Program-made: the position numbers and the translations under genes
Notes under the pieces: model-generated
What the model was told of the DNA's origin: nothing
What the model saw: only the letters and a program-made list of their open reading frames with translations
Databases searched by the model: none
From: an uncultured Eubacteriales bacterium
GTDB lineage: Bacteria; Bacillota; Clostridia; Oscillospirales; Oscillospiraceae
DNA: 5,822 nt
Assembly: GCA_958427375.1 (NCBI GenBank)
Contig: CAUABY010000141.1
Span: 1 to 5,822 of the forward strand
Direction of reading: 5' to 3'
In this document: positions 1 to 5,716 of the stretch, in pieces
How the letters are laid out: each line of letters begins with the position of its first letter
Position numbering within the stretch: the stretch's first letter is position 1

Positions 1-14
1 AAGGATATACGCTC

Positions 15-1493
15 ATGCTTTTTAATTCGTACATCTTTGTCCTGCTCTTCCTGCCGCTGTGTGTCGCGGGCTACTTTGTGCTCAACCGCCTCGGCTGGAC
101 GACGCTGGCGCTTACATATCTGCTGGGCATGTCGCTGTGGTTTTACGGCGCGAATAAGCCCATCTACCTCGTTCTGCTGTGCTCAAGCGTGCTGGTGAAT
201 TACGGCTTTTACCGCCTCTCGCTCGTGCTGACGGGGGAGCGCCGACGCCGCGCGGCCAAATACATCGCCGTCGCTGTCAATCTCGGCGTGCTCTTCTACT
301 TCAAGTACTATGACTTCTTCGCCGAAACCGTAAACTCCCTCTTCTGCGCCGACTGGACACTGCGCCATGTTCTGCTCCCGCTCGGCATCAGCTTTTTCAC
401 ATTCCAGCAGATTTCCTTTGTTATTGACGCTTTTAACCGCGAGGTCAAGCCCTGCTCCCTGCTTGAATACGCCTGCTTCATCACCTTCTTCCCCCAGCTC
501 GTCGCGGGCCCCATCGTAACGCACGATGAGCTGCTGCCCCAGCTTCAGGACGCCTCGCGCAAGCGCTTTGATTTTGAAAACTTCTCGCGCGGCATCTACA
601 TCTTCACCATCGGCCTCGCCAAAAAGGTGCTCATTGCCGATACGCTCAGTAAATGCGTGACTGTGTTCTATGGCTCTGTCGCGGCCGGAAACTGGTCCTC
701 AGTCAACAGCTCCAACGCCCTTGTGGTGATGCTCGCCTACACACTGGAGATGTACTTCGACTTCAGCGGCTACAGCGATATGGCCATAGGCATCGGAAGA
801 ATGTTCAACATTGACCTGCCGCAGAACTTCAACTCGCCATATAAGGCCGTCACCATCCTCGACCATTGGAAGCGCTGGCACATCACGCTCACGCGCTTTC
901 TCACAAAGTACGTGTACATCCCGCTCGGCGGCAGCCGCCGGGGCGCGGCGCGCACATACATAAACGTTATGATAGTGTACCTTTTAAGCGGCTTCTGGCA
1001 CGGCGCGGGCTGGACTTTCGTGTGCTGGGGCGCGCTGCATGGGCTGTTCTGTGTGCTCACGCGTGCTGGTAAACGCTTTTTTGACAAAATACCAAAGCCC
1101 GTCAACTGGCTTATCACGTTCACCTTTATAAACCTCGGCTTCATCATCTTCCGCGCCGACAGCCTCAGCGACGCTTTCGCCATCATCGGCCGCATCTTCG
1201 CCTTTGACTTCGGCCCTGTGGCTTACAATATCTATAACGGCTTCTGCCTCACGGAGTTCATGCTGCCGCTCTCGCTCATCCCTGTCGTCGGCAAGTATGT
1301 GTACTGGCCGCCCATGATGATGATACTCTTCCTCGCGGGCTGCATGCTGCTTGTGCTCGTGCCGAAAAACGCCTATGAGAGGATGACCGCGCTCAAGCCC
1401 CGCCCGCTGACTATGCTCTTTGTCGCGGCGCTTTTGGTGTGGTGTGTTTTCTGCTTCGGCACGGTGAGCGCCTTTTTGTACTTCAACTTCTGA
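15..1493 (+). CDS. MBOAT family membrane O-acyltransferase (AlgI/DltB-like)
   Basis: A 492-residue polytopic membrane protein of the MBOAT superfamily, AlgI/DltB branch. Visible signatures in order: LPLGISFFTFQQISFVID (121-138), FFPQLVAGPI (158-167), YFDFSGYSDMAIGIGRMF (247-264), NFNSPY (271-276), HWKRWHITLTRF (284-295), YIPLGGSR (301-308) and GFWHGAGWTF (326-335) followed by LHG (341-343). His289, His329 and His342 are the candidate catalytic or channel histidines; the WHG histidine matches the one essential in AlgI-type proteins. Length is typical for the family and the gene looks intact. ATG 15 is preceded by AAGGA at 1-5 with a 9-nt gap, but anything further upstream is outside the window. 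Family members move an acyl group, usually acetyl, from a cytoplasmic donor across the membrane for transfer to an extracellular glycan or teichoic acid. The SGNH-like gene downstream fits the usual transferase partner. The acceptor polymer is unknown, so no gene symbol is given. Confidence 0.95.
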   Translation: MLFNSYIFVLLFLPLCVAGYFVLNRLGWTTLALTYLLGMSLWFYGANKPIYLVLLCSSVLVNYGFYRLSLVLTGERRRRAAKYIAVAVNLGVLFYFKYYDFFAETVNSLFCADWTLRHVLLPLGISFFTFQQISFVIDAFNREVKPCSLLEYACFITFFPQLVAGPIVTHDELLPQLQDASRKRFDFENFSRGIYIFTIGLAKKVLIADTLSKCVTVFYGSVAAGNWSSVNSSNALVVMLAYTLEMYFDFSGYSDMAIGIGRMFNIDLPQNFNSPYKAVTILDHWKRWHITLTRFLTKYVYIPLGGSRRGAARTYINVMIVYLLSGFWHGAGWTFVCWGALHGLFCVLTRAGKRFFDKIPKPVNWLITFTFINLGFIIFRADSLSDAFAIIGRIFAFDFGPVAYNIYNGFCLTEFMLPLSLIPVVGKYVYWPPMMMILFLAGCMLLVLVPKNAYERMTALKPRPLTMLFVAALLVWCVFCFGTVSAFLYFNF

Positions 1494-1499
1494 GGAGGG

Positions 1500-1529
1500 G
1501 AAGATAGAGTGAAAAATCACACTATCTTC
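1500..1529 (+). other. Stem-loop directly after the MBOAT stop codon
   Basis: GAAGATAG (1500-1507) pairs with CTATCTTC (1522-1529), then one A/A mismatch, then GTG/CAC (1509-1511/1518-1520) around the loop AAAAAT. The total is 11 pairs with one mismatch, starting 7 nt after the stop codon. No run of T follows the stem (the next bases are ATTGAATGG), so it is unlikely to be a strong intrinsic terminator. It may protect the 3' end of the upstream message or attenuate read-through into the next gene; this is inference. Confidence 0.5.
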
Positions 1530-1547
1530 ATTGAATGGCGTACAGCC

Positions 1548-1562
1548 CGCCGCAAAGCGGCG
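1548..1562 (+). other. Short GC-rich hairpin in the inter-gene leader
   Basis: CGCCGC (1548-1553) pairs perfectly with GCGGCG (1557-1562) around an AAA loop. No T-run follows. It lies 3 nt upstream of the long hairpin pair at 1566-1647 and may be part of the same folded leader RNA. Its role is unknown. Confidence 0.45.
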
Positions 1563-1565
1563 ACC

Positions 1566-1647
1566 GCGGCACATGCCTGAAATCTCCATTCAGCCTTATG
1601 TAGAGATTTTCCTGCCTGTGCCGCTTGTATACGGCAGAATGGAGATT
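1566..1647 (+). promoter_or_regulatory. Candidate bistable 5' leader controlling the SGNH gene's ribosome-binding site
   Basis: Two long hairpins can form and share the same bases. Hairpin A (1566-1624): GCGGCACA (1566-1573) with TGTGCCGC (1617-1624), then GAAATCTC (1579-1586) with GAGATTTT (1603-1610), with CAT/ATG (1587-1589/1598-1600) inside. Hairpin B (1581-1647): AATCTCCATTC (1581-1591) with GAATGGAGATT (1637-1647), 11 perfect pairs; then GCC/GGC (1593-1595/1633-1635); then 1597-1603 with 1625-1631 including wobbles, giving about 21 pairs and two 1x1 mismatches. B covers the GGAG ribosome-binding site at 1641-1644, whereas A leaves it free. This layout resembles a translational switch or RNA thermometer. 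I could not match it to a known riboswitch consensus. Pairing is read directly from the bases; regulation is inference. Confidence 0.5.
1641..1644 (+). promoter_or_regulatory. Ribosome-binding site fixing the SGNH gene start
   Basis: GGAG lies 6 nt before ATG 1651, which is ideal spacing. It selects 1651 over the in-frame ATG at 1639, which overlaps this site and has no ribosome-binding site of its own, and over the in-frame TTG at 1531. All four bases lie in the right arm of an 11-bp perfect inverted repeat, so the site can be buried in RNA structure. Confidence 0.75.
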
Positions 1648-1650
1648 AAG

Positions 1651-2721
1651 ATGAAAAATATGAACTTCAAAAAATTCGCCCTCGGCGTTCTGGCGCTCAC
1701 CCTCGCGGCGCTCGTTCTGCTCGGCGCGGTCACGGCCGTAATCGACCCCTTTTTCCACTACCACGCCCCGCTCAAGGGTCTGCAATACGAGATTTACTAT
1801 GAGCGCTACCAGAACGACGGAATACTCAAGCATTTTGACTATGACGCGGTTATTACCGGCAACAGCATGTGCGAAAACTTCAAGACCACGGAATTTGACG
1901 CGCTCTTCGGCGTGAACGCGGTCAAAGTGCCCTACTCCGGCGCGAGCGCCAAGGAGCTGGACATGAGCAACCGCACGGCGCTTGCGGCGAATCCGGAGCT
2001 TCGCATGCTGGTCATGGGGCTTGACTACGATAATCTCCTCTCCGACAAGGACATGATGAGCTATGACGCTGACGATTATCCCACCTTCCTCTACGACAGC
2101 AACCCATTTAACGACGCAAAGTACCTCTTCAACAAGAGCATACTCCACTCCTCGCTCAACGTAATAAAATATACCCGCGCGGGCGGCGTCACCACAAGTT
2201 TTGACGATTACGCTTTATGGGATACGCCCGACACCATATACGGCCGCGACATGATACTTTTCCAGTACGAGAGACCCGCCGCCGTAAACACGATGTACCG
2301 CCTCTCGCCCGAACAGAGGGAGATGGTGCGCGGCAATGTCGAGCAGAATATCATCGAAACCGCGCGCGCGTATCCGGACACGCAGTTTTACCTCTTCTTC
2401 CCGACTTTCAGCATGTACTACTGGGATAAGCAGAACCAAACCGGCACGCTCGTCCAGCGCCTTGAGGCCGAGCGCGAAACCATTGAGCTCCTGCTCGGCT
2501 GCGACAATGTCCGCCTCTTCTCTTTTCTTGACGATTTTGAGCTCGCAAACGATTTTGACAGGTATAAGGACTATATCCACAACGACTCCCGCGCCAACAG
2601 TTATATCCTGCAATGCATGGCTGCCGGTGAACACGAGCTCACGCGCGAGAATTACGAGGACTACTGTCAGCGGGTGTACGATTACTACACGGGCTATGAC
2701 TACGCCTCGCTATTTGAGTAG
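1651..2721 (+). CDS. Membrane-anchored SGNH-hydrolase-like protein, partner of the MBOAT acyltransferase
   Basis: A 356-residue protein from ATG 1651. Residues 9-31 form one hydrophobic segment behind a basic N-terminus (MKNMNFKK), with no obvious cleavage site. The rest is hydrophilic and presumably extracytoplasmic, beginning IDPFFHYHAP (31-40). SGNH-like signatures: ITGNSMCENF (68-77), with Ser72 the likely nucleophile in the GDS/GTS position; YSGAS (95-99) with a possible block II glycine; and DYIH (307-310), the DxxH block giving Asp307 and His310. The catalytic set therefore looks complete. By recollection, related clostridial proteins beside MBOAT genes usually read GTSMTENF here. It likely transfers the acyl group delivered by the upstream MBOAT protein to a surface glycan, as AlgJ/AlgX, DltD and PatB do; an esterase role is the alternative. 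Acceptor unknown. No terminator is visible in the 111 nt before the next gene. Confidence 0.82.
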   Translation: MKNMNFKKFALGVLALTLAALVLLGAVTAVIDPFFHYHAPLKGLQYEIYYERYQNDGILKHFDYDAVITGNSMCENFKTTEFDALFGVNAVKVPYSGASAKELDMSNRTALAANPELRMLVMGLDYDNLLSDKDMMSYDADDYPTFLYDSNPFNDAKYLFNKSILHSSLNVIKYTRAGGVTTSFDDYALWDTPDTIYGRDMILFQYERPAAVNTMYRLSPEQREMVRGNVEQNIIETARAYPDTQFYLFFPTFSMYYWDKQNQTGTLVQRLEAERETIELLLGCDNVRLFSFLDDFELANDFDRYKDYIHNDSRANSYILQCMAAGEHELTRENYEDYCQRVYDYYTGYDYASLFE

Positions 2722-2761
2722 TTTGTATCACAATTACGGCGTTTTCACCCAAGCGGTAATA

Positions 2762-2790
2762 TTGACAGGGTAAAAGCGCTATGTTATACT
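2762..2790 (+). promoter_or_regulatory. Sigma-A promoter of the CNNM/CorC operon
   Basis: The -35 box TTGACA (2762-2767) is perfect. A 17-nt spacer leads to the -10 box TATACT (2785-2790), preceded by TG at 2782-2783 as an extended -10. Transcription would start near 2796-2798, leaving a leader of about 35 nt. It lies 40 nt past the SGNH stop codon, so the CNNM pair is transcribed on its own even if some read-through comes from upstream. Confidence 0.88.
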
Positions 2791-2812
2791 ATATAGAAAT
2801 TTATTTTTTAAA

Positions 2813-2831
2813 AAGGAGTTGGATATCCAAC
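2813..2831 (+). promoter_or_regulatory. Ribosome-binding site with a palindrome filling its spacer
   Basis: AAGGAG (2813-2818) is a strong site but sits 14 nt from ATG 2833, longer than usual. The gap is almost filled by a perfect 14-nt palindrome, GTTGGATATCCAAC (2818-2831), which can fold as a 5-bp hairpin with a 4-nt loop. Folding would bring the site effectively close to the start codon. The same bases could instead be a DNA operator just downstream of the transcription start. No other in-frame start fits: the next methionine (codon 11, at 2863) has no ribosome-binding site. Confidence 0.6.
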
Positions 2832-2832
2832 C

Positions 2833-4128
2833 ATGGATGATGGCAGTCGATTGCCGCAGATAATGCCCTGGATAGGCTCAATTTTGCTTTTACTGGCCGC
2901 GTTTTACTTCGCCGTCACCGAGACCGCCGTGGCCTCGGCCTCGCGCAGTAAGATTAAGGCCGCCGCGGAGCATGGCGACGCCAAGGCCAAAAAAGTGCAG
3001 TACGTCATCGAAAACTTTGATTTGGCTATAAGCACCATTCTTATCGGCACCAATATTGTACATATCTCCATTGCGACTATTATCACCGTCGCGGTTACGC
3101 GGCTCTGGGGGTTGAGCGCGGTTTCCGCCAGCACGATTATCACGACCCTCGTCGTGTTCTTCGCCGGGGAAATGCTCCCCAAGAGCATCGCCAAGAAGTA
3201 CCCTGAGCGCTTTTCCAAACTCTGTGTGCCCGCGCTCATCTTCTTTATGAAGCTCTTCGGCCCCTTCTCAAAGCTCCTGACGCATATCGGCCAGTTCGCG
3301 GCCAAACTCTCACACAGCGAGGCGGAGGCCTCCGTCACCGAGGATGAGCTCTATGACATCATCGAGGATATGACCGAGGAGGGCAGCCTCGACGAGGAGC
3401 AGGGCGATTTGATCTCCTCCGCGTTGCAATTCGGCGATGTCACGGTTGAGAGCGTGCTCACGCCGCGCGTCGACCTCGCCGCAGTGGATATATCCAGCAG
3501 TCACGAGAATATCCTCGCCTATATCAAGGAGCAGCCGCACAGCCGCCTGCCCGTGTACGAGGGCAGTATTGACAATATTGTCGGCATTCTCCAGATTCGC
3601 ACGTTTATAAAGGCCTATCTGCGCCAGGGCAACGAGCTTGACATCAGGCCGCTGCTCGACGAGGCGTATTTTGTCCACGCGAGCACCAAAATTGACGAGC
3701 TGCTGCCCGTCATGTCCCACCGTAAGCTCAATATCGCGGTCGTCACCGATAACTATGGCGGCACACTCGGCATAGTCACCGTTGAGGATATCCTTGAGGA
3801 GCTTGTGGGCGAGATTTGGGACGAGGAGGACGTTGTGGAGGAGCCTATCGTGCTGCAAAGCGACGGCAGCTATCTCGTTGAGGCGGATGAATCCGTCAGC
3901 GATGTGTTCGACCTTCTGGGTTTTGAGGACCCGGAGGAGGATGAGGAGCTTGTCAATACGCTCATGGGCGAGTGGGCTTATGAGCAGTTCACCTTCATCC
4001 CCAAGCCCGGCGAGAGCTTCACCTATCACCGTGTCAAGGTCACGGTGGCCGAGATGGAGCATAACCGCATACTCAGGCTCAATGTAAGCCTTGTTCCTGA
4101 GATCGGGAAAGGAGGCGATGCGCAGTGA
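2833..4128 (+). CDS. CNNM/CorC family membrane protein (HlyC/CorC, hemolysin-like), first paralogue
   Basis: A 431-residue protein with the full CNNM/CorC plan. Residues 10-160 are a DUF21 transmembrane domain with TETAVASASR (29-38), ILIGTN (69-74) and GEMLPKSIA (112-120). Residues 163-196 are an acidic helical linker (EDELYDIIEDM at 170-180). The CBS pair spans about 205-328: TPRVDLAAVD (210-219), SRLPVYEGSIDNIVGIL (237-253) and VVTDNYGGTLGIVTVEDIL (303-321). A C-terminal CorC_HlyC domain covers about 337-422. The family acts in Mg2+ or divalent-cation export or homeostasis, with nucleotide binding in the CBS pair; 'hemolysin' is a historical label. Compared with the downstream paralogue, the first helix has VTE in place of SASE and the second motif has GTN in place of GNN, both near the ion-binding site known from CorB/CorC structures. 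It overlaps the next gene by 4 nt. Function is assigned by family only. Confidence 0.93.
   Translation: MDDGSRLPQIMPWIGSILLLLAAFYFAVTETAVASASRSKIKAAAEHGDAKAKKVQYVIENFDLAISTILIGTNIVHISIATIITVAVTRLWGLSAVSASTIITTLVVFFAGEMLPKSIAKKYPERFSKLCVPALIFFMKLFGPFSKLLTHIGQFAAKLSHSEAEASVTEDELYDIIEDMTEEGSLDEEQGDLISSALQFGDVTVESVLTPRVDLAAVDISSSHENILAYIKEQPHSRLPVYEGSIDNIVGILQIRTFIKAYLRQGNELDIRPLLDEAYFVHASTKIDELLPVMSHRKLNIAVVTDNYGGTLGIVTVEDILEELVGEIWDEEDVVEEPIVLQSDGSYLVEADESVSDVFDLLGFEDPEEDEELVNTLMGEWAYEQFTFIPKPGESFTYHRVKVTVAEMEHNRILRLNVSLVPEIGKGGDAQ
4108..4115 (+). promoter_or_regulatory. Ribosome-binding site selecting the GTG start of the second CNNM gene
   Basis: AAAGGAGG lies 9 nt before GTG 4125. The nearby ATG at 4118 is out of frame, so GTG is the start. 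The site lies inside the end of the first CNNM gene, and the GTGA overlap of start and stop suggests translational coupling. Confidence 0.82.
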
Positions 4129-5378
4129 CAATATCTGACGTTCTTGTGTTTGTGGGTATTTTCCTGTGCCTGTGCCTCTCGGCTTTCTGCTCGGCGTCGG
4201 AGATGAGCTATTCATCCTGCAGTCAGATTCGGCTTGAGGGCGCGCGCGACAGCGGCGATAAGCGCGGCAGGCTTGCCGTGTATATTGTCGAGCATTTTGA
4301 CAATGCGCTCAGCGCGATACTCATAGGCAATAATCTCGCGAATATCTGTTCGTCCTCACTTGCGTCGGTCGCGGTCATTCTCATAAGCGGCTCGGACGAT
4401 TACGCGTGGGTCAGCACTGTTGTGCTCACGCTGATTGTTATTATCTTCGGCGAGACTATCCCGAAAATAACAGCCAAACAGAACGCAAATAAGCTGGCGC
4501 TTAAAAATTCGTACCCCGTGCGCTTTATGATGATTGTGTTCTACCCGTTGGTGTGGCTGGTGGTGGCGGTTATCAATCTTATCACGCGCGGAATGAAGAA
4601 TGAGGCCGCCGATACGCCCGATGAGGCGGTGGAGGAGCTGCAATCCATCATTGAGACCGCTGAGGATGAGGCGGTGCTGGACGAGGACCAGTCCGAGCTT
4701 GTGCAGGCCGCGATTGACTTTTCCGAGACCTCGGCCATGGATGTTATGACCGCGCGCGTTGATGTGCAGGCCATTGACATTGAGGACGACTGGGATGAGA
4801 TCCTCGCGCTCGTGGAGGACGCGCCGTATACGCGCCTGCCCGTGTACGAGGGCGGCATTGACAATGTTATCGGAATTTTGTATCTAAACCACTTTCTCAA
4901 GGCGATGGCGGATGACGGGCATGCGGATATCAGAAAGCTGCTGATGCCGCCATGCTATGTGTATAAGACCATGAAGCTGCCCGCCGTGCTTGCGCAGCTT
5001 CGCAAGGCCAAGCAGCACCTCGCAGTGGTGACGGACGAATACGGCGGTATGCTGGGCGTCGTCACGATGGAGGATGTGCTGGAGCAGATTGTGGGCGACA
5101 TCTGGGATGAGAGCGACACGGTCGCGCCGGAGGTCGTGCAGCATACGGACAGCGAGTATGAGTTGGACGGCTCTATGGTGCTCTCCGATTTCTTTGAGCT
5201 TGTCGGCGTAGACGAGGACGAGGTTGAGGCGGAGAGCAACACTGTCGGCGGTTGGACGCTGGAGATGTTCGGCGACTATCCCGCGGCGGGCGACAGCTTC
5301 ACGTACAGGAATCTGACTGTGACCGTGCTGTCAATGGACAGCAGACGTGTCGGCCGGGTGCTCGTAAAGGTGAGTTGA
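4125..5378 (+). CDS. CNNM/CorC family membrane protein (HlyC/CorC, hemolysin-like), second paralogue
   Basis: A 417-residue paralogue of the gene before it, starting at GTG and overlapping its stop codon. The DUF21 membrane domain (about 5-155) carries FCSASEMS (21-28), ILIGNNLANI (65-74) and FGETIPK (108-114), all close to the family consensus. An acidic linker follows (167-198, with EELQSIIETAEDEAVLDED at 170-188). The CBS pair spans about 205-328: TARVDVQAID (209-218), TRLPVYEGGIDNVIGIL (236-252) and VVTDEYGGMLGVVTMEDVL (301-319). The CorC_HlyC domain runs from about 335 to the end, with GDSFTYRNLTVTV (389-401). It likely acts in Mg2+ or related cation export or homeostasis at the cytoplasmic membrane. 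CNNM/CorC proteins form dimers, so a heterodimer with the upstream paralogue is possible; that is inference. Its consensus-like ion-site motifs make it the more canonical of the two. A terminator follows 153 nt after the stop codon. Confidence 0.93.
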   Translation: MTISDVLVFVGIFLCLCLSAFCSASEMSYSSCSQIRLEGARDSGDKRGRLAVYIVEHFDNALSAILIGNNLANICSSSLASVAVILISGSDDYAWVSTVVLTLIVIIFGETIPKITAKQNANKLALKNSYPVRFMMIVFYPLVWLVVAVINLITRGMKNEAADTPDEAVEELQSIIETAEDEAVLDEDQSELVQAAIDFSETSAMDVMTARVDVQAIDIEDDWDEILALVEDAPYTRLPVYEGGIDNVIGILYLNHFLKAMADDGHADIRKLLMPPCYVYKTMKLPAVLAQLRKAKQHLAVVTDEYGGMLGVVTMEDVLEQIVGDIWDESDTVAPEVVQHTDSEYELDGSMVLSDFFELVGVDEDEVEAESNTVGGWTLEMFGDYPAAGDSFTYRNLTVTVLSMDSRRVGRVLVKVS

Positions 5379-5470
5379 GCACTGTGTGCGGGCGGACGCA
5401 CCGTGACGCGGAAGTGAACAGTATACCAGCGTGTGTCAGCGCCGCACTGTGCCGAGCCGCGGCGGGAAAA
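5379..5470 (+). other. Non-coding 3' region of the CNNM operon
   Basis: Ninety-two bases between the second CNNM stop codon and the tandem repeat. I see no ribosome-binding site with a plausible gene on either strand, and no promoter. Open frames crossing it run into the 36-bp repeat and have no recognisable protein. It is probably just the 3' untranslated part of the CNNM transcript. Confidence 0.5.
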
Positions 5471-5552
5471 AGCCCGTATCCAAATACGATAGATTTACGC
5501 CAGAAGAGCCCGCATCCAAATACGATAGATTTACGCCAGAAGAGCCCGCATC
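5471..5552 (+). repeat. 36-bp tandem direct repeat, two copies plus a 10-bp third start
   Basis: Copy 1 spans 5471-5506, copy 2 spans 5507-5542, and a partial third copy runs 5543-5552 before the sequence turns into the right arm of the terminator. Copies 1 and 2 differ at one base (T5477 against C5513). Each unit begins AGCCCG and ends TTTACGCCAGAAG; the unit junction forms the left arm of the terminator hairpin, so that arm occurs twice in full (5496-5513 and 5532-5549). A recent duplication by slippage or unequal exchange is the simplest explanation. It is not a CRISPR array because there are no spacers. Confidence 0.9.
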
Positions 5553-5570
5553 GCGGGCTTTTCTGGCGTA
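5532..5570 (+). terminator. Intrinsic terminator of the CNNM operon
   Basis: An 18-bp stem pairs 5532-5549 with 5553-5570 around the 3-nt loop ATC, with 17 Watson-Crick pairs and one G-U (5542/5560). The core is AGCCCGC-ATC-GCGGGCT, followed by TTTT (5559-5562), the usual form of a rho-independent terminator; the AGAAGA tract before the core would pair with that T-run. The right arm can also pair perfectly with the duplicated left arm at 5496-5513. Confidence 0.85.
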
Positions 5571-5573
5571 GCT

Positions 5574-5597
5574 GCATTTTGGTGTTATCAAAAATGC
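5574..5597 (+). other. Small A/T-rich stem-loop after the terminator
   Basis: GCATTTT (5574-5580) pairs with AAAATGC (5591-5597) around a 10-nt loop. It lies 4 nt past the terminator stem and may be a back-up termination structure. No function can be assigned with confidence. Confidence 0.35.
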
Positions 5598-5609
5598 CCG
5601 GCGAGCTGA

Positions 5610-5710
5610 CCTGCGCGGGGTGTCTGCATTGCACGGGTTTAGTGTGCGCTGGGTTAGTGTGCGGGCGCTGTGTGCGGCGCAAAAACCAGCCCCGCAGGAT
5701 ATTTTTGTTT
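5610..5710 (+). other. GC-rich stretch with a long-range stem and a T-rich tail
   Basis: CCTGC and GGGG (5610-5614, 5617-5620) pair with CCCC and GCAGG (5690-5698), leaving a 2-nt bulge. Inside, GGTTT (5636-5640) pairs with AAACC (5683-5687), and TGC-ATT-GCA can form a small hairpin. The outer stem is followed by ATATTTTTGTTTT (5699-5710 and neighbours). AGTGTGCG occurs twice within it (5641-5648 and 5656-5663). It could be a second terminator or a small structured RNA, but no dedicated promoter is visible. The T-run may instead be an upstream element of the tRNA promoter. I see no credible protein gene. Confidence 0.3.
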
Positions 5711-5716
5711 TGGGTG

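Noticed and set aside
1531..1650. N-terminal extension of the SGNH protein to TTG 1531 or ATG 1639
   Set aside because: The extra residues are basic and proline-rich, resemble no signal sequence and come from the hairpin region. Neither start has a ribosome-binding site at the right distance, whereas ATG 1651 does and gives a clean membrane anchor.
1500..1650. Known riboswitch class such as c-di-GMP-I, suggested by CGCAAAGC near 1552-1558
   Set aside because: Only a short core string matches. The first c-di-GMP-I stem with its GCAAACC-like element and the tetraloop arrangement are absent, so no class is claimed.
984..2148. Long minus-strand open frames (984-1589 and 1528-2148)
   Set aside because: They lie opposite the MBOAT and SGNH genes, have low-complexity His/Glu/Arg-rich translations, and have no ribosome-binding site; they are by-products of GC-rich third codon positions.
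2731..2764. Terminator or operator between the SGNH gene and the CNNM promoter (ATTAC 2733-2737 with GTAAT 2756-2760)
   Set aside because: The stem has only 5 pairs with an 18-nt loop, is A/T-rich, has no T-run after it and abuts the -35 box; it could occur by chance.
3310..4215. 301-codon minus-strand open frame opposite the first CNNM gene
   Set aside because: The plus strand encodes a complete, well-conserved protein over the same bases. The antisense translation has no recognisable domain and no promoter or ribosome-binding site.
5471..5552. CRISPR array, because the repeat unit is 36 bp
   Set aside because: The copies directly abut with no unique spacers, there are only two of them, and no cas gene is present.
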